Positions 45,336 to 57,761 are shown, counted from the first letter of the stretch. The stretch: DNA of 64,000 bases from Cryptomeria japonica (GCF_030272615.1 NC_081406.1:398922939-398986938); one strand, 5' to 3'. Translations and numbers: made by a program. Notes: generated from the sequence alone by a model not told the origin.

Positions 45336-46756
45336 AATTCAATTCTTATACCATGGAGCCCATTCCTCAAAAAGATAATCGGCATATTGATGTGATGGCA
45401 TGTGTTGCCTCTCTTGTGTCTCTAAAGGACCCCTTGGTAGATCTTCAATTCACTATTCACAACCTCACTTCCCCAGCTATTGTTGATAATCCTAGTGATG
45501 TGTCATATTGTTGCATTATAGATTTTAATGAATGGTACTCGCATATCGTGAGATATTTAAGTGATGGTACCTTTCTTGATTCCGCGAATAAGAATACTAG
45601 GGCTAGGGTTCACAAATTGGCTGCTAGATACATTATCCTTTCTAATGTTCTTTATAGGAGGGGTTATAATGGTCTTCTTCTTTGATGATTAAACAAGATT
45701 TAAGTCCTTATTGCTCTTGAAGAAGCGCATTCAAGTTCTTGTGGGGGGTATTTTGGGGGTAGGTCTTTAGTTCAGAGATTGCTCCAAATGGGATATTATT
45801 GGAAAACCATAGAAAAGGATTCCTTTGCATTTGTTAAACAATGTCATCAGTGTTAGCAACATAGAAATTTGATCCATTCCCCTTCCCAAGAGCTTTGATC
45901 ATAGGTAGCATCTTGGCCCTTATCTACATGGGGTTTGGATCTTATTGGTAAAATATCTCCTCCTTCATCTTAAGGACATACTTTCATCATAACTTCCCCT
46001 GATTACTTTACAAAGTGGGTGGAAGATGTTCCTCTTCAATCCACTACCACTGAAGTAATTTGTCAATTCATTTTGGAAAACATCATTTCTTGATTTGGGA
46101 TACCTTTCGCCTTAGTTTCAGTTAATGGAACATCATTCAAAAATAAGGATGTGAAGAAGTTTCTCGAGAAATATCATATTCAACATAAGTTTTCTACACC
46201 TTATTATCCTCAATCAAATAGTCAAGTTGAGTTTTCTAACAGGATAATTGAAAAAATTCTTCAAAATACTACCAACAAACATGGTAAGGATTGGCATACT
46301 CAATAAACCTATGCTATGGGTTGTACTCCTTATAGTCTTGTTTATGGTGTTGATGCCATTATGCCTTTCGAGTTAGAAATTCCTTCTTTGAGAGTTTTTC
46401 TTAGGGGTATAGTGGATGATGGTTCCTATAGAGAATAAAGACTTCAACAACTTGAGATGCTTGATAAATGGCATATAAATGCTCTTGAGCATATTCAAGC
46501 ATATCATAAAACTTCGCAACGAAGATACAATGATAAGGTTATTCAACATTCCTTCTCGGTAGGGGATTTAGTCCTTTATGAGAATCAGCGCAACGTGAAT
46601 GCATTACCTGAGGAGAAAGGAAAGTTCAGTTGGATTGGACCATACATTGTTGTCAAGGTCTATGGATCAAGTGCTTACAGGATAGAAGATATGGAAGGTA
46701 TGCCTCTCAAGGAACCCATAAATGCTATGCACCTTCATAGATACTATGCCTAGTTC
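45336..46756 (+). pseudogene. Gypsy D integrase
   Basis: HHCC zinc module (EEAHSSSCGG...CHQC), TWGLDLIGKI with the first Asp, then A-L-V-S-V-N-G-T where the second Asp is Val (GTT 46121). QSNSQVEFSNRIIEKIL keeps the Glu. About 15 residues before CTPYSLVYG are missing. The C-terminal part (46457-46753, VGDLVLYENQRN, GKFSWIGPYIV) is open and ends at TAG 46753. Confidence 0.9.
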
Positions 46757-47339
46757 TTGTTTTTATTTCTTTCTAGTCTGCTTTCTGTTCTCTCTCTATA
46801 TCTCTTTCTTCAAAATTGGGTAATATGTTAGCATGTCCTCATTAAAGTATGTAAGATGGAATGATGTTATATTTTTTGGTCTACATTACTTCATTCTTGA
46901 CAAGCATGTTTCATTACTGTATTGTTTGTCTTGGATTATTTTTATGTAAATTGTAATAGATTTACATTTCATATGTGCTAGCATGTTATACAATTTCTTA
47001 TGTGTTAATTAGAATTATATCATGTTGTGTTTAATTAGAGTTAATTGAATCACATTATTCATATAGTTCTCATTCTTAATACATTCTTCTTTTACATCAT
47101 CAAAGTAGCATTTGATTAAATACTTAGTTATTTAATTAAATCGCACATGTATCAATTTAATCATGAAGCATTGAGAAACCAATCACATGGAAATTAAATT
47201 AGACATACATGCTCATTACTCAATGTGTTACTTCTAATCTAAACAATGCATATATTTTTTAAGCATTAAAAATAACATAATCATGAGTGTCATCATATAT
47301 ACATCAATCCATCAAAATCATCTCCTATCCCTAGGACTA
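46757..47339. other. Gypsy D post-pol non-coding stretch
   Basis: AT-rich with no motif I can support. Lies between the integrase stop and the antisense ORF. Confidence 0.55.
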
Positions 47340-49430
47340 CTAGCTGGAGGATGGTGGCTAGATGCCCCCTCCTGATCTAGCCATGGGAGTGGCCCCATGG
47401 GGTTATATTGTAATACGAACCATGAGTGACTCTGTGAAGAGGTCATGCAATCTCTCTCCATCACAATCCCTTGGTATGTGGATGCCTCTATCTGTGATGC
47501 CGCTAGGTCACGCTCTATCTGTCGTAATCTCTCTCATAGGACCTCAACCTTTTCTCATAGGGGAGAAAATGTCCTCATGTCCACCTGCATTCCGTTGGGA
47601 TCTATGCACTATCTATGAGGAACTAGGAACATGCACAATCACAATAAGGTCTGTCACTACATTCTGAATCAGAGAGTGCCACTCCTAGACGGTAGATACA
47701 AGGAAGAGAGAAATTTTTTTATCAGTAACATTCTATATCATCAAATCTAAAATAGGTAAGATACATAAGTTAATCAACAATAGGGCACCTTACATGGATC
47801 TCCCTCTCACCAATAGGGATCATGGACAGCGACCGCTTGAGACTAGGAACCGCTAGGCTCTCCACGCTTCTACTATCTTTGTACAGTCGGTGTGGGCCAA
47901 TGGGGATCAAGATCAGGACCCCTTATGGGGTCCCTCTCTACCTACAGTGGGAGACTTAGTGGATCTAGGGATCTGGTATCCTCCCTAGAGTGATGAGGAA
48001 CTATAACTAACTCATCCTCCTCCTCGTCCTCATCCTTGTCCTCATCATCCTCATCATCTCCATCTTGATCTCCCTCTCAAGTATCAGGATTGTCTCCATC
48101 TCCCCCTGCCTCCTACTTCTTTGTGTCATCAGCCTGATCATTTGAATCCTCCTCAGATGCATCAGATCCCTCTCCATCGCCTAACTATCTCCATGGTCCG
48201 GGATTCCCTCTAGGGAATTCTACTAGGAAAATGGTTGCAGGGTATGTTCTCCCCCACCATGTGATGTACCATCGATGCACACTTGAATCATCTTTATACT
48301 CTATCGCTATGTCCTAATTTGACTCGTCTAAATCATTGATGTCAATCTCATCACTGGTATGCCTAGGAATAGCTCCTAGCCTTGACATTAATCATGAGTG
48401 TCAGATGTATATAGGAGCATTAGTAGGAACGCATTGCTCAAACCCAAACTACCACCAAACTCAATCAAAGTAGAAGGGAATGACTATGCGGCTATACCAT
48501 CCCTCTAGTAGATGGTTCCTTTGCATGTTGAACATCTACCTGTGTATCCCTTCCCACATAGACATCATTAGGTAGGGTCTCCATATGATCCCACACACTA
48601 TCAATCTAACAGGAGATTGCTGGATCACCACTCACGGGTAAGAGGATAAGCATATACCCTAGGTTGCTCTTGGACTAGCTCTATGGGGGATCCACCAAGC
48701 CTGGTGCAAGTAATATGCTCAAACATCCACACCTATAGTACCGTGCATGTCATCAAGCTGCATCCCTGTCCAAACACATACTCCCTAAGGTCGTGATAGA
48801 GATGCACAAGCATGCTCCGACCCCACGAGTACTCTCCTGTGTCTCTCCATAGCTCATATGGCATAGATGAGTCCTCCATGCATATGTGTGTTGCACCCAT
48901 TAGGGAAAACAACTAATGCAAGGGTCGCAATCATGAGTAACCTCACTAATGGAACCTTTCCAGTAGGGTGTAGGAGCTAGCTGACCATGATGCGGCCCCT
49001 CATCTCATTGCATATCGCTCTCCCTACAACATATACCTTCTCTCTCATGCAATCCTCCTCTATCCAGTCGGATCAATATCTCATGGTCTCACCTCTAAAG
49101 GGAAGGTGCAAAAAGCGATATACATCCTCAAGGGTGACCGTCATCTCCCCCATAGGTAGTGAGAACGTTGAGGTGTCTGCATCCCACCTCTCCATCAGTG
49201 CCATCAACATCATAGAATGGAATCAGATAGCTGGCATGGTCATCGAATCCCACAAGCCCAGTGCATGTATAAAATCCCTCTCTCCTATTGTTAGTATCAA
49301 GATCTTCTCTCAAAGGTTCCGAAAGGTAAGACTGGCGGTATGCTCGCAGATGTATGGTAGTGTTTGTAAAATGTAAAGTAATCTATCAATCATCTATCAT
49401 CATATAATCAATACAATCATTCTATTAGTT
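47340..49430 (-). pseudogene. Antisense plant-mobile-domain ORF in gypsy D
   Basis: On minus the text WDADTSTFSLPMGEMTVTL, EDVYRFLHLPFRGE and RGRIMVSWL (about 49200-48960) matches the N-terminal core of the plant mobile domain found in MAIN/MAIL proteins and many transposons. It continues worn to about 48350, then a highly acidic tail (48190-48010). Stops and shifts make it dead. PMD genes on the antisense strand of Tat-type gypsy elements are reported; their role is unknown. Confidence 0.8.
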
Positions 49431-49454
49431 CTAGCATTCATTGCTTGATCTTGT

Positions 49455-49620
49455 GTCACTGTTGGTCACCCCAAATAGGGACCAGGGCACCCTACTAGGA
49501 CCATGGCACCTTACTGGGACCATGGCACCTAGAGGGTACCATGGTGCCCCCTTGGGACCATGGTGCCCTAGGAGGACCAGGGCACCCTAGGACCCCTAGG
49601 TGTCCAAAGGGAGGGCCCCG
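49455..49620. repeat. GC-rich repeat of GGGACCATGGCACC units
   Basis: At least six related units with CCATGG or CCAGGG cores in both orientations (GGGACCATGGCACC, GGTACCATGGTGCC), giving strong hairpin potential. Base composition is unlike the AT-rich surroundings. Confidence 0.85.
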
Positions 49621-50358
49621 TCCTAGAATAGGCAATGACATCATCACTTCTAAAAACTTTGAAAACATGAAAAAGTCAAATGAAGTCAATTTAAGGTCAA
49701 CTCACCTCATCGAGCGGTCAACCTACAAGTACGAACTGGTGCAGGATCTTCATCTACGTAGGTCACTCGGGTCGGCATCGAGTTATGATGGTTTGTATGT
49801 GGGCTCCTCTATAGTAAATAGTTCCAAAAGGTTAGAAAGTGACAAATGAAAGTGTCACTTTCATATATATGTGTTATGCACTTTTTGACTATTTTTTTAA
49901 GTTTAAACCCTAATTTGTGCACTTTTTCTCAATCTATCATATCTTGAGATAGGAAGCTCCGATTCTCACACTGTCGGTGGTGTTGGAATTGTGAGTTTGC
50001 CTTATCACTCTATGTTAGTTCCATAATGTGCTTGGACGAGTAATCAAGCCTTGTTGTGAACTTGTTTCATCAAAATCTTTATCAAAATTTGCTATGGAAA
50101 ACATGATACCCTGTTTCACCTCACTAATAAGCAAGTCAAAATAGGGGGGGCATATAGCTACCCATGAATTTAATCACCCTTTTTATTAAGAATTAGGTGT
50201 TTTTGTGATCTAACATGTGGTTTTGTAGGGTGTGGTTCCTAACTGTGTACTGCAGATACCGTTGGGGGTTTCATTCAACGACTTATGGATATATCCTTTT
50301 TCAAATGATGTTTACATTTTTGTACTTTATCTTGCATATGCACGTAGTGTCTTATGAC
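49621..50358. other. Gypsy D stretch before the polypurine tract
   Basis: No gene. Probably the promoter side of the antisense ORF and 3' untranslated region of D. Confidence 0.5.
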
Positions 50359-50377
50359 CACTAAAGTGGGGGCTAAA
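50359..50377 (+). promoter_or_regulatory. Gypsy D polypurine tract
   Basis: AAAGTGGGGGCTAAA immediately upstream of the 3' LTR (TGCAGTGTT). A common gypsy form. Confidence 0.85.
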
Positions 50378-52040
50378 TGCAGTGTTATAAATTGTACACC
50401 CTTTCTAGGGTGGTACAATTTCACACTTAGGTTAGCACTCACCTTAGTGTGTTTTGTATCTTGCATTTCTCATTCCCCTTAAAAAAATTAATTAATTAAT
50501 TAAATTAAATCTAAGGTCATTTCTCATCACTTTACACATTATAAAGTTGGGCCCTTTACCCTAAGTGTGCCCCTTTTCAACTTATTCCTCCAATGAATCA
50601 TTTAATCATAAACCCTAATTATGTCTTATTTTGACTGTTTAAGCCCGATTTCACATATCAAAACATCTTGAAATCAATTATAACTTTGGGATGCGCTCTA
50701 ATATCATCATATCTAATGGCCCCAAAAATTTGGTGAAAAGTTAGTCGAACCGTGGTGGGAATGCACATGGTCTGCGACTTTTTTCTCGAAATTTTGGAAG
50801 CACAATCCTATGATTTAAGAATGCTTAACCCCAAAATATCAGCAGGAAATTCAAATCCTAGGCCAGCCTAAATATGAAATTAAGATCTAGGGTTTCATAC
50901 TTAAGAGCTCTCTTTCATCATTTGGAAGGGTCTTCTTCTAAGAATCTAAGAATAGGTTTTTGGAGTATTAGAGCCTTCTTTGCAGCGAAAGAGAAGATCT
51001 TTGAAGTCTTCAACAACATTCAACATTCATCCATCAAATTCATCAAGTATCATTTTATTAATTGGGGGCTTTTGAAGATGTGGAAGAACAATAGGAGATC
51101 ATCGACCGATGATTGGCTTGTACCTCTCCCTTGGGGTTAGGTATGGTTTCATGTTGTTTTCATGTCTTTGCATAAGATTCATTTTGATTCATATTAATGC
51201 TTTAGATCATGTTGCATTGTGGATTTAGAGCATTTACTTTATCAATTATAAGCAATTAGGTTTTACTCTTTAGAGTTGCTCTAGGTTGTTTACTTTCATT
51301 CTTAAGATCTTGCACACTCACAAGGTTCTTGCACACACATTTTGAGTATAATATCAGATATTTGTGGAGGTGGAAAGTACCAACATAGGGGTTTGACTAA
51401 GTAAAAACCCTATATAGCCACCCCAAACCCTCTTTTTCAGCTTCAAGTATAGGTTCAAATCTGAGCGTTGCTAGAAGTTTTGGGATCGAAAGAGCACGTA
51501 GGGATAGTTCTGGGTTCTAGATCATGGTAGAAACCCCAAGGACAAGGGTGTAGCACCCTGGTCCTACCCAGAATAGTGGCGAGGCACCATGGTCCTACCC
51601 TCTGTTAGCAGGACTTGGCAGAATAGTACTTTGCAGACTCTTGAATCCTTCCTGTCAATTTCAACTCTAGAATTGCAGAATTGGGACAGTGGCATGGCAC
51701 CCTGGTCCTGGATATTTCTACTTAGATTTTAGACATGGGTGCACCTCTGATTTTTCCTTCTGATCTATACTTTCTAGTAGGTATCAGGTTTTATTTGATC
51801 TACATTCTCATATTAGGGTTTTCTTGCTTATTTGCTTTCTAGGTTAGATCGCATTTTGCATCATTTCTCTCTCTCATTTACAGCAAATAATTAGAAAACC
51901 TAAGAGGTAATCCATGACTCTCTCTTTCTCATAAGAAGTAGCTGATGTGTGTTACCTCCCTAGGCTCTTTTGTATTCCATGAGTGAGTATGAGAGTGGGA
52001 TTAGGGTTTCCATACTTAGTCTCACTTTTTTCCCTACACA
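50378..52040 (+). repeat. 3' LTR of gypsy D
   Basis: 1663 bp, collinear partner of 34943-36606. Ends CCTACACA before CATCA. Confidence 0.92.
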
Positions 52041-53410
52041 CATCATAAGATCTACAAGCATCTTAGACCTAGCAAAATAAAATCCCAAAACTTGGTAGAG
52101 AGCATAGTATGGTTTTACAAAATAATGCTCAAATGTTACTAGATCAAATGGCTTTCGCTCAATATTTAAAATTTAATTCAAGTCTCCATCGTATACATCT
52201 TTTTCCTGTAGTGGGGAATCTCCTACTCCCTGTAAAAATTTCTCTTTACACCATATTCTATTTCCAATCTCCTCAAGCCAATTATCTTGAGGGAAATACT
52301 ATTTAAATCAAAACACTAAATAATAACATCTCTAGCAATATCAACCAAAATGTTCCCATCTTCCATCCTGATTGTCATGCTTTCTAGATTGTAATGCTTT
52401 CCCAATTCTCTGATAAGCAGTGGCTCTACAAAAATGATGGGGACAACTAGCCTGGCCAAATGTAAATTCTAGCAATTTTAAACTAGTGTTGGCTTATCTC
52501 TAATCCCATAGAGATATTAGAGAATGTCGCACTCCTTGTTAGTGGTGAGGGAATATCTACATCTAGAATTCTTATCTAAGAAGGCATTTTTTATATTTTT
52601 TTGCATGGTAGACCCCTTGAAGAGTTCCAGTAAGTCTTGATGCAATCCCCTTCCTTCCCTCCTCTTTTTCTTCTCCATTTCTTATAATCTCTTCTCAAAT
52701 TCCTCAGCTAATCATTCTAATGTTTTGGTCAGACTTGATATAGAGGGAAATCGGATAGGCTACTCTTGTTGAGAAGGTGAAGGATTTTTAGAAGCAAGAG
52801 GTTTTTCTTCCACAACTAGGGATTACTGAGTGGATGAGGATATGACTTTCTTAGTAGGGGCCTTCCTCTACTTTGGCTTTGGGGTTTCCTCTTGCATGTC
52901 TAATTCAATAATTGGTTGGTTTTCCATTGTGGGGGATTTGCACAAATGATGTGGTTATAGTTTTCTTGGTGGGAGCCCTCCTTCTCTTCGGTTGTGGGGC
53001 ATTTAATTGGGAAGAAGGGATAGGTTCTTCAGTGGATAATTCATGCTCTAAAGGGGTAGTTGCAACCTTTTTTGTTGCCCTCTTCCTCTTTGGCTTTGAG
53101 GATTCTTCCTGGGAAGGCTAGCTTGATCCCACATTGGGAGGAGTTTTCTCAATAGAGGGAGAGTTTGGCACAACAAACGACTCATTGGGGAGGGTAGGAG
53201 TTGGGTGAATTATAGCAAGAGGAGTGTTGTGGGTAATTTTTGGGGTGGCGGAGCTTTCCCCTTTCTTAGGAGTTTTCTCAGAAGCAAAGGTGGTGGTTTC
53301 TTTCATTGGGAAGGCCATTCTTATAATTCTAGGGCAACAAATTACGATTCTATTTCAAGAACAAACCCTACTCAACTCCTTAATTCTTCCTATGGGATTT
53401 ACTTCTAACC
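52041..53410 (-). pseudogene. Start of element E extra ORF
   Basis: ATG at 53318 (MAFPMKETTTFASEKTPKK), 80-100 bp after the end of element E integrase on the same strand. A long Pro/Ser/Lys-rich, low-complexity segment (KRKRATKK, PKRRRAPTKK) looks nuclear and disordered. After shifts near 52900-52300 it ends with FEHYFVKPYYALYQVLGFYFARSKM, which runs into gypsy D. Function unknown. Its position right after pol suggests an additional ORF of the same element. Confidence 0.7.
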
Positions 53411-54540
53411 TCATCTAGCTCAAAAAGTTGGGCCATTCTTTCACTCATTGGTTCTAGTATATTCAAATCATTTTCATGGATGAATCTATAAACATGTAGA
53501 AGATTGTTTACTGGTAACCTTGTGTCCCATATACCAATTCAAAAGGTAATTCTCCGATGGTTTTATTAACTATTATTCTATCAACCCATATTGTCATCTT
53601 CATCTTTGAATCCCATGCCATTTTATTTTTCTCAAGAGTTATTTTGATGATTTTCATGAGACTCTTGTTGCTAGATTATGCTTACCCATTTCCTTGTGGG
53701 TGATATGGAGAGGCATATGATATACATATACCATATGACCTGCAAAAAATAGTAAATTCCTTAGATCTGAAGCACATTGCATTATCCATTATTAACCTCA
53801 CTGGTACCCCAAACCTGGTGATGAAATTGCTTGTTAAGAAATCAATAACAACTTTACTTGTTTCCTACCTTGTTGGGATAGCGTCCACCCACTTTCTGAA
53901 GTAGTCAATAGCTATGCATTTATGTCCACCACTTGATCTTTTAGCTATCTCTCCAATAAAATAAATACCCCATTGGTAAAATTGATCTTCCACTTGAATA
54001 GGCCTAAGTGGTAATGCTCCTAAATATTTTATCTTACCTAAGAACTTCTGACATGGTTAACATTTTTTAGCATAGGCATGTGCATCTTTGAATAAGGCAG
54101 ACCAAAAATAACCTTCTCTAAGCACATTATGAGTTGTAGTACTTGTTGTTAAGTGACCTCCACACACTCTAGCATGCATATATTTTAGTATCATTTGTGC
54201 TTGATGCTCATCTAAACAAAATAGTAGAGCACCATCTTTTTCTCTATAGTAGAGATCCCCACTAATGAAAACATAACTTTGGGACTACAACTTCAAAGTT
54301 CTTTTTTGATTTTTTGTCAACTTATCAAGACACTTTATGTACTTCAAAAAATAAATGTTATTTGTATACCAAGGGGTATGTTGAAAGATGCAGATGTTTT
54401 CTTTCAAAGTGGACAAATCATTTACTTGTGCAGCCTCTAGGTTTTCCTCTACCATAAGTTTTACCAAGACTATCCCTTTGACCAACTTTGAAATCTAGAT
54501 GGCAATATTAAACCCCCGGATCTTATTTATCCACCTACAT
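53411..54540 (-). pseudogene. Gypsy E integrase
   Basis: On minus: zinc module CGGHLTT...CQKF (54150-54060), FIGEIAKRSSGGHKC, AIDYFRKWVDAIP with first Asp, LIMDNAMCF with second Asp. The Glu codon of GQAESS is TAA (53676-53678 on +). ELPFELVYGTQ and WPNFLS-M lead to the end. Many stops. Confidence 0.88.
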
Positions 54541-54780
54541 CTTATTCCTATTACCTTTGACTAAACAAAAATGTCTTTCACTACTGCATTGGGCACATAT
54601 ACCACAAGTTTGGCTCCTATAAGATATGTCCTAAAATTCTTAACCGCCTTCACCAATGCATATGCCTACTTCTCCACTATGTCATATTTGAGTTCAACAT
54701 CTTGAAGTGACTTGCTATAAAAGGCAACAAGATGCTCATATCCTTTATCATTCTTTTAGAGCATGACAACTACAACAATG
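54541..54780 (-). pseudogene. Gypsy E RNase H
   Basis: Worn RNase H with HLVAFYSKSL, ELKYDIVEKQAYALV and RTYLIGAKLVVY recognisable after small shifts. Sits between RT and integrase. Confidence 0.8.
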
Positions 54781-55980
54781 TGGAATGAGAAAAAAGAGAA
54801 GATCTAAAATGGTTTGCTAAATTAGATGACTTTAATACCGGGGCCTCTTTCATTACCCACTTCATAGCAATGAAAGAATCCACAACTTCTATAGTCCAAT
54901 CAATATTGTCTCCTTTCTTTAATATTTTTGAAATGGGCTTGACAATCTCATAAAAATTAGAGATAAAACTATGAACAATGTTTATTTGGCCAAAGAATGA
55001 CTGCATTCCCTTCATAGTCTTTGGGATAGGTATCTTATCAATGGCTTCTACCTTCTCTGGATCTATCCTAATCCCATCCTTTGATACAATATGGACTAGT
55101 AACTTACCCTTAGTCATAACAAAATTACACTTCTTAGGATTTAGAGATATGCCATACTCTAGGGCCCTGATGAACACCTTCTCAAGATGTAAACAATGCT
55201 CTTTTTCCTTCTTGGAATTTGTGGTCAAATCATCTTGATATACCACAAAAATGATATCAATTAAGTCTAAAAAATGTCACATCCATAGCTCTTTGGAAAG
55301 TATCTCCAGCATTGGTTAATCCAAATGGCATTTTCACATATAGATATGTTCCCTAGGGTACATGTAGTAAAGGCAGTCTTATACTATTTATATTTTTTTA
55401 GCTTTACTTGGTTGTAGCTTGATAGTCCATCCATCATAGAGAGCAGCTCACATCTAGTTACCTTTTGCATTATTACCTCCATGTTTGAGAGAGGGTAGTT
55501 TTCCTTGAGTGATGACATATTTAAGTTCCTAAAGTCCATACATAACCTTATGTCCCCATTCTTCTGACATGGACTAAATTAGATACCCAAGAAGAATGTC
55601 TAATTGGTTTAATGATTCCACCATCCTTGAGTTTCATGAGTTCTTCTTGCATTTTGGGTCTGAGTACTGGGTTAATTGGTCTTTGTTTCTTCCTAAAATG
55701 TTTTGCATTGGGATCTAATGGTATTTCATGTTGGAATAGATTCTCTCCATATGATTTTAGATTATCATAGGAAAAGGCAAAAACATGCTTATACTTTCTC
55801 AATAAGGCCACCAACATGGATCTAATTTGTGGACTAATTTTATTGCCAATATAAACTTTGTTGGGAGATGTTTCCATCCCTAGATTGACCTCTTCTAAGT
55901 CTTCCTTGTTGAATAGGGATGGTTTCATGGCTTGGCTATCATTGCTATCAAACACCCTTTCTAATGCTACCAACCCTTTG
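54781..55980 (-). pseudogene. Gypsy E reverse transcriptase
   Basis: 55973-55548: RT N-terminus (HVFAFSYDNLKSY, KKQRPINPVLRPKMQEELMKL). 55540-55260: MDFRNLN, motif A LLSMMDGLSSYNQV, worn PFGLTNAG. 55246 on: motif C V-Y-Q-D-D where the family has Y-V-D-D (Gln codon at 55235-55237), then LNPKKCNFVMTKGKLL and IVHSFISNFYEI. Confidence 0.9.
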
Positions 55981-56269
55981 GGGATCTTATTTGTTTTTTA
56001 ATTGAACTACCTCATTCCTAAACACAGTATCCTTTTCATCTACAACTTCTACAAAGGCATTAAAATCTATCTCTTGGCTTTCATATTCATATACACAATG
56101 GAGAAACCTTAGCAGATAATCATCATCAGTAAACACTTGCTAATTACATATGTTATCTAGGATGGATGGTCTATTCTTCACTTCTACTTTTGATATTCCA
56201 CCAAGTGTGATATCATTACTTTTTAGGGAAAAAATTTCCAAAAAATCTGCCATGATATTCTTTGACCTT

Positions 56270-56583
56270 TCAACCCAACTAATATTGAAGGAATCAAATA
56301 ATTATATTGAATCCCAAACAATACACCTATATTGCTTCAACTTCTTATTTTTGAAAGAATATTTTGATCTAATTTTGGATATAACTAGCTTTGAATCTCC
56401 CCATATTGTTAACATCTTTATCCCATGTTTAGTAGCTAAGTTTAATCCCAAGAGTAGAGATTCATGTTCAGCTACATTATTAGTGCAAACAAACAACAAT
56501 TGAGAAGAATACTTTTCATTATGTGCAATAAGGATCACACCAGCCCCTAAGCCATATTTGTTGCATGCCCCATAAAAATACAT
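56270..56583 (-). pseudogene. Gypsy E archaeal-type RNase H, upstream of RT
   Basis: MYFYGACNKYGLGAG, VCTNNVAEHESLLLGL, LTIWGDSKLVISKI, ending with SWVERSKNIMADFL. First catalytic Asp is Tyr (FYGA, codon at 56572-56574). The domain lies between protease and RT, unlike element D where it follows the standard RNase H. Confidence 0.9.
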
Positions 56584-57540
56584 GTGCCATAACCCTTCAT
56601 GATCACTCTAGGGTTCTTTACTAACAAGATTGGTATTCTAAAGGAGTGGTTGGGTTGGTTCAACTCTAAAATTTTCCTATCAATGTAACAAAAGCATACT
56701 ATATTGTTCGGGTCTATGTGTTCAACTATGGTGTTTGATCTTGACTCTCTTTCCAATTTGGCATCCTAACCATTCACTGTAATAGTGGCATATGATAGAT
56801 CTAGTTGCACATTGCCACCCACAACAATTGTCCATTGTCTTGATAGCAACATTCCATAATTAAGTGGGAAATCTACCATAGTCACCTCCACTTTATATGT
56901 GGCTTCAGGGAAATTAGCCAATTTGACATCTAAATCTTTTAGGATGCCTATCACTTGTATTGACCTATTATCCATAACATAGCATTTACTATAATTGTTA
57001 TCAAACCATAGTCATGACATAAAAATGCATAATATTTATGGTAACATCTGAATCAATTATACAATTCTTTACATATTTGTTGTTGATTAATAGGGTCAAG
57101 TAGAATGGGTTTGCTTGGGAGTGGTTCTTAATTATTGTAGTCTCTAAATACACCTCAGAGACTTGCATAATTTCAAGCTCTTCTTCATGAACATATGAAT
57201 TATTATTCTCTATGACATTTCCATTACTCTTAGCCTTTTGAAACACATTTGGGACACTAAATATTAAAGACAATGCATTTTCCACATGCTTTTGTATTTT
57301 CATCATTTCTAATAATGGAACAAATATTTTTATCTATGGAAAAAATGAAGGTGCATTAGAAATACCTAGATTATCCTCATTGTAAGTAGTTACCTTTGGC
57401 TGCTTATCCTTGTCTACCACCACCAAGGGTTTTGAAGTTGTTTCTACTGCAACTTCTTTGTTAGGCTTCTTGTTCTTCTGGTTTTCCTTTGGGATGTATT
57501 ATTAGGTCTGATTTGTCCTAACTATTTTGATCCTATCTTG
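56584..57540 (-). pseudogene. Gypsy E protease and gag end
   Basis: 57306-57001: LLINNKYVKNCIIDSDVTINIM, the D-S-G-A site reading D-S-D-V. 56975-56766: VDFPLNYGMLLSRQWTIVVGGNVQLDLSYATI, the Tat-type protease end. Upstream to 57540 Lys-rich gag-end text. Insertion F starts at 57551, so the gag and 5' LTR of E, if kept, lie beyond the window. Confidence 0.87.
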
Positions 57541-57761
57541 ACCTCCTTGGTGTTGGCAACAAGGCAAAAAACTAAGAGGGGGGGAGGTGAATCAGTTTTC
57601 ACAAAATATTTACTTAACTCAAACACAATTTTAGATCTAATAATTAACAGTGAAATCATAAATCAACACCACATAAATAACACACATAACACCAAGATTT
57701 TTGATATGGAAAACCTGGTCAAGGGAAAAACCACGGTAGGAACCTACCCACAATATGATGA

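Larger units (their letters stand above)
34943..52040 (+). mobile_element. Tat-like Ty3/gypsy element D (+), 17.1 kb with nested copia C
   Basis: LTRs 34943-36606 and 50378-52040 begin TG(T/C)AGTGTT and end CCTACACA. Target duplication CATCA is perfect (34938-34942 and 52041-52045). Gag, protease, G-patch, RT, RNase H, archaeal-type RNase H and integrase lie on +, then an antisense plant-mobile-domain ORF, a polypurine tract and the 3' LTR. Without C it would be about 12.7 kb. The double RNase H places it in the Tat lineage. Confidence 0.93.
12600..57550 (-). mobile_element. Inferred host element E: giant Tat-like Ty3/gypsy cut by later insertions
   Basis: Pieces on minus in order: protease, archaeal RNase H, RT, RNase H, integrase (57540-53411), extra ORF (53318-52041, 34942-33696, 18587-17900), probable coiled-coil tail (15420-14371). 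Frame continuity at the D and A junctions and matching target duplications link the first pieces. The left end and the link across 15421-17900 are inference. I did not find its LTRs. Confidence 0.6.

Noticed and set aside
47340-49430. A cellular plant-mobile-domain gene
   Set aside because: It lies inside gypsy D between pol and the 3' LTR and is full of stops.
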